A stretch of 44,203 nucleotides of DNA from a virus. The stretch is from the IMG/VR virus record IMGVR_UViG_3300030388_001677, positions 1 to 44,203 of that record; one strand, written 5' to 3'. Within the stretch, counting starts at the first letter, position 1, and each line of letters opens with the position of its first letter. A program made the translations under genes and the position numbers. Positions 7,508 to 16,900 of the stretch are shown here, piece after piece. The notes under the pieces were generated by a model that worked only from the letters and a program-made list of their open reading frames with translations, was not told the DNA's origin and made no database searches.

Positions 7508-8737
7508 ATGGAACTAAGAGATTACCAACAAGAAGTTGTGAACCAGGGATTACCAATAATTAAAGCTAATAAATTTTTGTATCTTGCATTAGAGGTTAGG
7601 ACAGGTAAAACACTTACAAGTTTGAGTATGAGTAATCTTTTGCCAGTCTCTAATCTTTTGTTTATTACAAAGAAAAAAGCAATCAGTAGTATTCAATCAG
7701 ATTATGATATGTTGTCTCCAACATATGATGTTACTATAATTAATTACGAGTCTTTACATAAAATAAATCAAAAAGGATGGGACATGATTATCCTTGATGA
7801 AGCTCATTGTATGGGAGCGTTTCCTAAGCCAAGTAAAAGAGCAAAGCAAGTCAAGAGTCTTATATTAAAAAACAAATGTTTTGTTATACTGTTGTCAGGA
7901 ACACCAACTCCTGAGTCTTATAGTCAAATGTATCATCAAGTTTTTTCTATACCAGCCAATCCTTTTGCTAAATACAAAAACTTTTATAGATTCTCTGATG
8001 ATTATGTTAATGTAAAAGTAAAGCCTATAGGTGGGCTTCAGATTAGAGATTATAGTCATGGATCAGAAGATATTTTAAAGAAGATGAAACCATACACAAT
8101 TTCTTATACACAAAAAGAAGCTGGCTTTAAAATTCAAACTGATGAAGAAGTTTTATATGTGGATATATGCCCAACAGTTATTGATCTTGTAAATAGATTA
8201 AAAAAAGATAAAGTTATAGAAGGAAAGGATGAAGTTATATTAGCTGACACAGGCGTTAAGTTAATGTCAAAAACTCATCAGATGTTTTCAGGAACAGTAA
8301 AGTTTGAGAGTGGAAAAGCTCAAGTGTTATGTCATGCCAAAGCAAAGTTTATTAAAGAAAAGTTTAAAAACAAAAAGATAGCTATTTTTTATAAATTTAA
8401 AGCTGAGTTAACTGCGTTACAAGATATTTTTTCAGGAAATTTATGCACTGATTTAGAAGTTTTTAATACCACAGACAAAAGTATTGCATTGCAAATTGTA
8501 TCTGGTCGCGAGGGAATTAGTTTATCTAAAGCAGAAAACTTAATATACTATAACATTGATTTTAGTGCTACAAGTTACTGGCAATCAAGAGATAGAATGA
8601 CAACAAAAGATAGAAAATACAACAAGATTTTTTGGATTTTCGCAAAAGGAGGCATTGAAGATAAAATATATAAAGCCGTAGTAAAGAAGAAAGATTACAC
8701 CTTAAGACATTTTAAAAGAGATTTATTAAGTTTGTAA
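7508..8737 (+). CDS. SF2 DEAD/SNF2-type helicase
   Basis: 409 residues. Motifs in order: LRDYQQ at 3-8; Walker A VRTGKT at 30-35; Walker B DEAH at 97-100; motif III SGTPTPE at 130-136; and the C-terminal RecA-like lobe with SGREGISLS near 331-339 and QSRDRM near 359-364 (motif VI arginines). It should be an ATP-dependent DNA translocase in phage replication or recombination. It is shorter than typical SNF2 proteins but has both RecA lobes. It lies 28 nt after the primase-helicase. Confidence 0.85.
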   Translation: MELRDYQQEVVNQGLPIIKANKFLYLALEVRTGKTLTSLSMSNLLPVSNLLFITKKKAISSIQSDYDMLSPTYDVTIINYESLHKINQKGWDMIILDEAHCMGAFPKPSKRAKQVKSLILKNKCFVILLSGTPTPESYSQMYHQVFSIPANPFAKYKNFYRFSDDYVNVKVKPIGGLQIRDYSHGSEDILKKMKPYTISYTQKEAGFKIQTDEEVLYVDICPTVIDLVNRLKKDKVIEGKDEVILADTGVKLMSKTHQMFSGTVKFESGKAQVLCHAKAKFIKEKFKNKKIAIFYKFKAELTALQDIFSGNLCTDLEVFNTTDKSIALQIVSGREGISLSKAENLIYYNIDFSATSYWQSRDRMTTKDRKYNKIFWIFAKGGIEDKIYKAVVKKKDYTLRHFKRDLLSL

Positions 8738-8738
8738 C

Positions 8739-8921
8739 ATGAAGTTTATAAAGTTTTTATTAATTTGGATTAGCCAAAATTTAGCTATACCTTTTTGGGT
8801 AGTGGGGCACATACACTTATCTATTCACACCTTTCATGATGTTGTAGAAATAGTATCCTCATTAAGTTTAAATGTGATAGTTTTTATTGGATTTATGGAA
8901 GATTATAGGGAAAACGGATGA
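8739..8921 (+). CDS. Small membrane protein
   Basis: 60 residues with two hydrophobic stretches, about 4-26 and 36-53, separated by a His-rich loop (GHIHLSIHTFH). It starts 1 nt after the helicase stop and overlaps the nuclease start (ATGA at 8918-8921), so it is probably translated. Not recognised; a helical hairpin in the inner membrane is likely. Confidence 0.55.
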   Translation: MKFIKFLLIWISQNLAIPFWVVGHIHLSIHTFHDVVEIVSSLSLNVIVFIGFMEDYRENG

Positions 8922-9157
8922 AGGAACAACAAATACAAGCGAAAAGAATAAAACAATTAGAAGCTGAGGGATATTATGTAATTAAACTAATAGTAACAAA
9001 CAAAAATGGTATACCAGATTTAATCGCTATACCTCCACAAAGCGGTGTGTTGTTTTCAGAAGTAAAAACACCTAAAGGAAAACTTTCAGTAATACAAAAA
9101 TTTAGAATTAAAGAGTTAGAAAACCATGGAATACATACCGAAGTTTATAAAGGATAA
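8918..9157 (+). CDS. VRR-NUC domain nuclease
   Basis: 79 residues, a complete minimal VRR-NUC fold. GIPDLIA gives D34 and FSEVKTPKG gives E48 and K50 of the PD-(D/E)XK site; Q60 follows in SVIQK. Phage VRR-NUC proteins of this size act on structured or branched DNA, often as Holliday junction resolvases. Its place next to helicases and near the annealase-exonuclease pair fits resolution of recombination intermediates. Confidence 0.85.
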   Translation: MKEQQIQAKRIKQLEAEGYYVIKLIVTNKNGIPDLIAIPPQSGVLFSEVKTPKGKLSVIQKFRIKELENHGIHTEVYKG

Positions 9158-9167
9158 GGGATATGAT

Positions 9168-9497
9168 ATGGAAGAAGAATTCATGGATTTTTTTCATGAG
9201 TTAGATCCTTACTTAGCTTTTTGTATTGCATCTCATATTGATGAAAATGTTGTAGACATAGAGCCTAATGAAAACATAACAACTATTTTAGGCGGAGTAG
9301 TTCAGCATGAAGGAGAAGCAATTTGTTTTGCTTTAGAATTAATGAGATTGCCTGGCATGGTTGTCAACCTAACAGACTTAACTTTAATATCCATGGATGA
9401 ATACCTGGACTTGATAAACTTAAATTCATATATAAAATCAAATGAGAGAAGCTTCAAAAAAAAAAAAAATATTAAAACTTTATATTCAAGACCTTAA
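9168..9497 (+). CDS. Acidic hypothetical protein
   Basis: 109 residues from ATG 9168, 10 nt after the nuclease stop. An upstream ATG at 9126 would give 123 residues but overlaps the nuclease by 32 nt. Acidic, with a hydrophobic middle part (LDPYLAFCIASHI). Its last 19 codons read through a 14-A tract in the overlap with the next gene, giving an odd Lys-rich end (SFKKKKNIKTLYSRP). Function unknown. Confidence 0.6.
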   Translation: MEEEFMDFFHELDPYLAFCIASHIDENVVDIEPNENITTILGGVVQHEGEAICFALELMRLPGMVVNLTDLTLISMDEYLDLINLNSYIKSNERSFKKKKNIKTLYSRP

Positions 9498-9777
9498 AAT
9501 AAACATTAACGAATTGGCGGTGTTAAGTGATAGTAATTTACAATATGTAAAACAATGCGTAAGAGATTATCACATTGATTTAGTTTCTTATGAATTTATG
9601 TGTATAGCACCCAGCTATTGTACTCCTGGAACTTATTATTTATTTAATGAAAACGGAACCGAGAGAGCTTTAAAAAAAGTGGGGGATACTATTTACCCAG
9701 AACATCAATTAACAGACTTAGAAGAGCTTTTTATTCGCTTAAACCTATGTAAACGAATCGTTTATAATGAAGATTAA
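9442..9777 (+). CDS. Hypothetical protein, possible HTH
   Basis: 111 residues. ATG 9442 is preceded by AAATCAA, the same leader as other genes here, so it is likely a real start despite overlapping the previous gene by 56 nt. After a Lys-rich start, residues 12-35 (LYIQDLKININELAVLSDSN) could be a small helical DNA-binding element. The rest (YCTPGTYYLFNENG) is beta-like. It contains the A14 tract near its start. Not recognised. Confidence 0.55.
   Translation: MREASKKKKILKLYIQDLKININELAVLSDSNLQYVKQCVRDYHIDLVSYEFMCIAPSYCTPGTYYLFNENGTERALKKVGDTIYPEHQLTDLEELFIRLNLCKRIVYNED
9456..9469 (+). repeat. Homopolymeric A14 tract
   Basis: Fourteen consecutive A residues inside the overlap of two genes in different frames. 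It is a potential site of polymerase slippage, or of sequencing error. Confidence 0.9.
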
Positions 9778-9815
9778 TTTGTTTATTCCAAATATTTTAT
9801 TTAATTTACAATAAT

Positions 9816-10067
9816 ATGCCTTTAACTATAGAAAATTGCAAGTATACAGTTAGCGATATTGACAAGATATTAAACTTCACTACTTGGTCCGCACAAAAAA
9901 AAATTGACACATTACTACACATGGATTGTGATATGTATTGTAATTTAGGAATTGAATCTCCTAAATTTGAAGTTAAAGACGTAAAACAAAAATCAAAAGT
10001 CATATACAGAACTATCAAAAAAATTGATGATGCGATCGGGAAGTCGCTTCTTCACAATTTAGATTAA
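9816..10067 (+). CDS. Small hypothetical protein
   Basis: 83 residues, basic at the C-terminus, not recognised. It begins after a 38-nt AT-rich gap and ends 7 nt before the next gene on the same strand. The antisense frame covering the same region is a shadow. The helical segments (VSDIDKILNFTTWSAQKKID) do not identify a family. Confidence 0.6.
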   Translation: MPLTIENCKYTVSDIDKILNFTTWSAQKKIDTLLHMDCDMYCNLGIESPKFEVKDVKQKSKVIYRTIKKIDDAIGKSLLHNLD

Positions 10068-10074
10068 AAGATAG

Positions 10075-10266
10075 ATGGCACAAGTTTCTTCGGAAGATAT
10101 AAATAGTATTAATCACATAAACCATGTGACTAACGGAATTCATGACCTCGCAAATCAATTATATGAAGATTTGCACGAAAGAGATCATAAAAAAGCAAAA
10201 GAAAAAGCTACAGAAATTTGCAAAATTATGTCAGAATTAATTAACAGCATGACAGATGAAATCTAA
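10075..10266 (+). CDS. Small helical hypothetical protein
   Basis: 63 residues, hydrophilic and helical, with several His (INHINHVTNGIHD). No membrane segment. Its stop lies inside the start of the small lipoprotein gene (11-nt overlap), implying coupled translation. If the lipoprotein is a lysis component this may be a partner, but no sequence motif supports it. Confidence 0.6.
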   Translation: MAQVSSEDINSINHINHVTNGIHDLANQLYEDLHERDHKKAKEKATEICKIMSELINSMTDEI

Positions 10267-10357
10267 GGCTATAATAATAATCTTATGTTTATTATTGTTG
10301 GGTAGTTGCAAGCCATTTAAAAAAATTCCTAAAAATTTACCAAAAATTGCAAGATGA
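10256..10357 (+). CDS. 33-residue lipoprotein, possible o-spanin
   Basis: ATG 10256 to TGA 10355-10357. A basic start (MKSK) and a hydrophobic run (AIIIILCLLLL) lead into the lipobox LGSC at 15-18, so Cys18 would be lipid-modified after signal peptidase II cleavage. The mature part is a 16-residue basic, Pro-containing tail. The start overlaps the preceding gene by 11 nt and the stop overlaps the next ATG (ATGA), so both borders fit translational coupling. Size and type resemble Rz1-like outer-membrane spanins, but no i-spanin or endolysin is recognised nearby. Confidence 0.65.
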   Translation: MKSKAIIIILCLLLLGSCKPFKKIPKNLPKIAR

Positions 10358-10674
10358 ATAAAGCTATAGCCAATGAATTACAAGAATTTTGCCAAACAAT
10401 CGCTGAAAGGTATTCTGATATTAAAAGAGTGGGAAATATAGGTAACGAAGTTTTTTTGGTAGAAGAAATTATACCAACCTCAGACCATAGTGCTGTTGTT
10501 AATTTTTCAAAATCAGGTGGTAAAATTGCTGTTGCTTTTTTTTATTATATTAATAGAGGAAGGTCTAAAGGCTGGAAGTATTTTTTCCCAACTGACTCAC
10601 ACTTAAATGGATTTCATGCTTTTCTATATTATAAATTAGAAGCTGAAAGACGAAATTACACTAAGAATTTTTAA
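10354..10674 (+). CDS. Hypothetical protein at the end of the early block
   Basis: 106 residues, not recognised. A mixed alpha/beta pattern with a run FFYYINRGRSKGWKYFFPTD around 73-92 rich in aromatic and basic residues. It is coupled to the lipoprotein by an ATGA overlap. Its stop overlaps the stop of the convergent minus-strand gene by 4 nt, leaving no room for an intergenic terminator. Confidence 0.65.
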   Translation: MNKAIANELQEFCQTIAERYSDIKRVGNIGNEVFLVEEIIPTSDHSAVVNFSKSGGKIAVAFFYYINRGRSKGWKYFFPTDSHLNGFHAFLYYKLEAERRNYTKNF

Positions 10675-10922
10675 ATATTAATCAGTATCTTTGCAAGTTT
10701 TTTTTCGTAAAGCATTTCAGAACATTTCTCATAGTCTTCTATAGTTGCAAAATAATCTATAAGAATGTCATACACATCCCCTTCTAAAGGAATGTGTTTT
10801 CTTGTGGGATTAAAAATAAATGTAGAAGAAATATTTTTTTTAATTAAATCATCAACAGATAGCTTACCAGTAATTACTAAGTAACTATTAATCATGCAAT
10901 CATGTTGATTAAAATCACTCAT
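10671..10922 (-). CDS. Small acidic hypothetical protein, last late gene
   Basis: 83 residues, not recognised. The C-terminal half (DVYDILIDYFATIEDYEKCSEML) is acidic and helical. It overlaps the end of the 2,973-residue gene by 8 nt, so it is probably translated from the same late transcript, and it is the last gene of that unit. It might be a regulatory or cargo partner of the large protein; this is inferred from position only. Confidence 0.65.
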   Translation of the reverse strand: MSDFNQHDCMINSYLVITGKLSVDDLIKKNISSTFIFNPTRKHIPLEGDVYDILIDYFATIEDYEKCSEMLYEKKLAKILINI

Positions 10923-13900
10923 TTAAATAATATTCGTCCATTAATCTTTTAGTTTCTTCTTTAGTTTTACGAACTTCCTCTTCATATTCTCGTATTTCAT
11001 CTGCATATTCTACTTCATAATCAGCCAAATCTTGTTGTTGTTGTCTGTATTCATCAGGAAAATATCTTTTCATTTCAGCCTCAGTCATTGTTGCTGGTTT
11101 GGGGTTAGATTTTTTCTTCTTTTGTCCTTCACGCACATAATCACCAAAATTAAATAATTTTAATATCATGTCACCCATATTTTTTGTGTCACCAGTTATT
11201 ACATCACTATAATTTTCAAATAATCTTTTTAATTGAGGAGCTGGTATACCACTTAAAGTAGTAAGTTCAAGCCAAAATCTTGTTTCATATTCAGCACTTT
11301 TAACTGGGTCTTTTGTATTATTAAATTGACTCCACAATCTACTTAGTGTTGCAGCTTGTTCAAGTATTGGAATACTTGTAGGCTTATCAGCCCAATACTT
11401 ACCAGTGGCAGTATCTTTAACTGTATTTAATACATCTCCAAGGATAAATAAAGCATTTAAATTACCTAATATTGATGAATACAATATCTCTTCCAAATCA
11501 TCTTCTCTTCTGTCTCTTAATAGTCCTGGAGCACCCATACTTACAAACTTAAATAACGATGGCATAACAAAATGATATGTTGCTAAAGTTCTAAGGTTTT
11601 GCCAGTAAGTTCCTTTACCTTGTTTTTTACCACTTCTAACTAATCTGGAAAAATTTCTGGCTGCAATAATTTCTCTTCTTAAATATTGTTTTGGTGTAGT
11701 TAAAAACATATTAAAAGCACGCTCTAAAGAATTACCTGTTTGATAGTAATCTTTGTCTTGAAGATCATAAGACTGTTGTGTTCTTAATGTATCATCTTCA
11801 AATCGTTTTATAGCATAATCAATAGCATCTTGATCATTTGCATTTTCATTTTCTGAAAAATATTGTGCTTTGTAAAATTTATAATTAGGTAATCCACCCA
11901 ACATAATTGCTCCTTTATCTCCAAGCATTGTAAAGGACATTAACATATTAGTTAATGTGTTTTGTGTTTCGCGATTAAAATATTTGTTAATTAAACTGTT
12001 CTGAGCATCTAATCTTTGATATGTTTTATCTTGATATGTTTCAATTACACGACTAATTGGTTTACCATATCTATCTTGCAGAACTACTGAATTACTCATT
12101 ATTTCTTTAAGATCAGAATTAATGCTACCTATTGACCCTGCAGCATATTTAATCCAATTATCATATCCTATATCATTTCCATAAGTAACAAAAGATGTCA
12201 TTTGTTTTAATATCAATGTAGGGTTAAATCCTAATCTTGATAATAAAAAAGTGTTATTAAAGAAATTAACTAATTCCATTCCTTTTTGATGTTTAGCACC
12301 TTTGTTAGCTATTTTCTCTATTTGATCTTGAATGTAATCATTAATTTTAGCTCCATATTTTTCATTAATTACTTCTTTAACAGCGGAGTCTTGAAATATT
12401 TTATTTATATTTTTAATTGGTAATGCATACGCGGCAAAATATTCCATGTCACGAGTATAATTAAGTAACGCATCTAACGCATTAAATTGTCCAATTGGAT
12501 TTGCATTTTCCATTCTAAATTTTGTACTTGCTGCAGAAACATTAGTTATCCACGACTTGTTACCTTCAGAACTTAATAAATCTAAACCAACAATGTTATC
12601 CTCTCCTTTTCTATATAATCTTCCTGCATAATATTTATTCCAAGGCATATCAGTTCTATATACCTTATTGTAAGTTTCATTATAATAATCATATTGAGAA
12701 GGATAAAATTCATTTACCATCCAATCACCTAAATCTATAAGTTTGTCCCCTAATTTAGATTCTATATCTTCTTTTATTCTTGATGAATATTCACTTTCAA
12801 TTTTAAATCCTTTATTAAGATAAGCCAATACTCCTGAAAAATCAGTTGGCATAAATGTTTCATCAAAAGAAGCTAATAAAGAAGGATCTCCACCTTGATT
12901 TCTATAATATAATAACTCATTTTTAGATATCATTATATTATTATTATTCATTTCTTCGTTTATAGCTTGAAGCAAAACTACTTTTTCACCAGATTCCATC
13001 TTAGAATCTTTTTCTATTCTTGTTTTTTCGTTTTCTAATAAAGTTTGTTTAGCTTCATTTATTAATAAACTTTCATCTTGATTAGAATTTTTTCTATTAA
13101 CCTTAGTCCATCCTTTACCAAACAACTCTGTCATCTTTATATTTAAAGCCAACTCATGATTAAGCATTCGACCTTTATACAATCTTGTTGCTTTACGAAT
13201 TTCCTGACCTACAACTTCTTGAGCAAAACCACCGAATAATTCTCCAGTAGATAATGAAACTCTATCCATTAAACCAGTCAAATCTTCAGCTGAACCTAAA
13301 ACATAAGATTCTGCAGCTCTAACACTATTTTTAATTCCTAATGCTAATCTTTTTCGTAAAGTAATAGGATTTAATTTTCCTCTTTCATTATCTACTTTTA
13401 TTTTCTTTTTTAAATCTCTAAATTTTTGTAATACATCTGCTTGAGTAATATTTTTTTTCCCAGAATCTTTTAATTCTTGTAATGGATCAATTATTACTCC
13501 CATTTCTTTTAACATACCAAGAGCATTATTCATGTATTTAGTAGAATCTTTTAAAAGTTGTAATTGAAGCCCTGTTACACCTATATCTTGCAATTGATTT
13601 AAACCAAATAAAATTTGCTCGTAAGCATTTGTTTTTTTACTATTAGTTTGTTCCATTAACAACGTATTATTGTATGCTAATGCTATTGTTAAATCAGCTA
13701 CAAATTGTGCTTCTTCAGGAGTTAATGTTTTATCAATTGTAGTTTCAACTCCAGAAATAGTGATTTTTTCCGTTTCTAATTTAGTAATTTCATTTAATAA
13801 TTTTTCGTTTTTATCGTTTATTTCATCAGCAGTAGTGTTTTTAGATTTTTCTATTTTACCTGGTTGGCCTTTTTTGCCAGGAACATAACCAATAATGTTT

Positions 13901-16900
13901 TTTTGTATTGCTCTTATTCTATCTCTTACTACTGTAGTAACTCCTACACCTTTTAATCTTCCAGACATTACTGCTTGAAATTGTTTATTCAATATTTCTA
14001 TTATTGAAGACTCTAAACGCGTATTAGTTATTGTCGTAACTTTATCAGTTATTTCTTCAACAATAGCTTTAAAGTTAGTTTTGTCTACCGCATTAACTTT
14101 ATCTATTAAGCTTATATAAGCAGATTTATTTTGTGGATCACGAGGCATTACACTTCTTATGTATTGTCTTAGTTTTCTTTGTATTCTTTTTGCCTCTCCT
14201 TGTGCCCATTTGATATCACGAATATTTTTGTTTAGATTAAATATTCTTAAACCATTACGAGCATTGGTGTCTGGAGATAAATAATTTAAAATATCTACTT
14301 CCATTGCCTGTTGTTGAGAAGTTCTTCTTGAACCTTTACCACCTTCATTTACATATTCAGGTAGAGTATACATATACTCTATAGTTTCATTTACTAAATC
14401 TTCATTACTAACTTTGTTTTTTCTTTTTCGATTGTTAGCTGTTAGTAATTTTTTATAATATTCATTTATTTTATTTAACAAAGGAACTCCTTTTTTTAAA
14501 CCACCCTCAATGTTTGTAAAACTTTTAGGAAAAGTGGTAAATAAATCAGTGTCTATTTTTAAAGCGTCTTTAATTTCTTTAATAGAAAACCCTTTTCGTT
14601 TCATATAATAAGACAATTCGCCATTGTTAAATCCAGCCTCTCTACCTGTAATTACAATATTCATGGCATCACTCTCGTTATCTAATAATTGATATTTGTT
14701 TTTTCTTGACTTCTTAGCTAAATTTTTAGGAATAACTCTACTTCCATTAGGTCTACTAACAAATACACCTCCGCCACCTCCATAATTACCTAATGCTGCT
14801 CTTTTAGCTACGTATCCAGGGCCAACTCTATTCCATTGTCTTTGGATATCTGACACCATTGCTTGAGCACTATAGTAACCACTATCTGGCATGTATGTTT
14901 GATTTATTAAATCTAATTCTGTAGTTATTTTTTGTTCTTTATTTTTTCTTTTAGATTTAGGAGCTTGAATTTTTCTAACTCCACTTCCGTAAGGAGCTAC
15001 AACTTGACTTTGTTGTGATGCAGATAAAGATTCTTCATAATTTTCTCTCATGACTTCAGGCATAAGATCAAATGCGTTTATTTTTTTATTAGGCACTCCT
15101 AAGACTTCTCCTAAAATATCATTTTGATAAGTTGAGTGATTAGAGTTTGCTTTTACACCTTTTGGTTTTAATACCAATAAAACATCATTTAGTTCAAAAT
15201 TATTTTCTTTATAGAAACCATCTCTTAAACTTTCAATATCTATAAATCCATCAGATTCACTTATTAATTTATGCAATTCTGTGTTTGGTGTGTTTTCTTG
15301 TGCAATAATACCAGCTAAGAAGCTTTTTCTTGTTGTATTTGATTTTGCATTTTTAATTGCATCCCAGCTATCGTATTTTTCTACAATATCTCTTACAACT
15401 TTTATTGGTTGTTTATTAAAATTGTTTATGTTATTTTTAAACGTATTAAAATCACCTAATTTAGAAGTGAATATATCAAAAACATTTTTATTAGCTAATA
15501 AACTTGCTTGAGGTGAACCACTAATAATAAATATATAATCAGCATTTTTTGCGTTTTTTTCTAAAGAACTTTCTTTTAATCCACTTGCCCAAACAATATC
15601 ATTATCTTTATTCTCTTGAACAAAAGGATAACTTGGACCTCCATCTATAACATTACCATTTACTTCACCAACACCTAATTGATCAGCAACCCAGAACCAT
15701 ACGTTTTGGTTTTTACTTTCTATATCATTAAGTAATGGGGTAATATCTAATTCGTTTTCAGGACTTATTAATGAGTTGACATAATCACCATCAAAATCTA
15801 CTTTTTGTTCTTTGTTTTTTCTTTCATCGGTATCTAATACAATAGTAGTTGGATTTCCAATAGGTGCTGTTCCATAGCTATCTAACTCTGCTGTAATATC
15901 AGAAATTATTTTAACATCACTTTCAACTATCTCTTCACCTCTTCTTAATTTACCTGAAACAAGATTTAAAAAATCTATAACTTCTTCATCTGATTTAGAT
16001 AAAGTTTCAGAAAATGGAGTTTTAATACCTATTTTTTTAAAAAATCTATTAAGTAATTTAATTAATTTGTTTTGCGCAGGTTTTTTTAATGAACCATATT
16101 CAGCAGCTAACACTCCCATTAATTCAGAAAATGCTTCTTCACTTTTATCTTCTGACTCATACTTACTAATAAACTTTTCTATTCTTTCGTTTAAGTTACC
16201 TTCTTGAGCAGGAAGAATTTTCTTTAAACTAATTAGCATTCTATTAAAAACTGCTGTTGTTTTAGCATCAGTAGAAATTAAAGCATTTGAAATAGCATGC
16301 ACTACTTCATGATAAGGAGTACTTGTTGTAGCCTCCTCCATATTAATATGAATTGTTTGAGAAGTACTATTATAAAAACCTTTCGTAAGTTTCCCAGTGG
16401 CTTTTTTAAATTGTTCACTATTATCATGTATAACAAATCTAACCTTTGGTAAATATTTGTTTACAGATTTAGCAGCTTTTTTAGCATTTTTTATTAAAGT
16501 AGTTTGAAAGCTACTGCTTCTTTTATTAGGATTTTTAGATTTGTTTCTACTAATGTTAGGTGTAACAATTTCGTTTGTTTCAGTATTTTCATCAAAAAAC
16601 GAATCTATATCTTCTTTGGTTTCAGTGCTTATTTCCTCTTCCGTTTCATTCTCATTTTCAAGTGCATTGGTTTTCTTTGGCTTTCCTTTGATCTTTTTGG
16701 GACCTTGTTCGGAAGATTCAGATTTGGAGTCTCCTTTTCCCATTTCGCTGCTATTTGTGGAAGATTCTGATGCATCCACTTTCGTTGTGCTTTGCTTCTG
16801 AAGGGCATCTTGTTTTGTTTTAATTTGTTCTGGAGTGGGATTTTCCACACCCTCTTCATTTAATTCATTTATTGCATCTTCTTCTGAGACAAAAGTTGGT

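Noticed and set aside
10685-10692. Plus-strand TATCTTTG resembling a -7 box
   Set aside because: It lies in the last codons of a minus-strand gene and would drive no plus-strand gene in this window.
16629-16859. 76-codon minus-strand frame in the acidic linker of the megaprotein
   Set aside because: Produced by the low-complexity Lys/Glu/Ser coding region in a shifted frame; very basic composition unlike neighbours.
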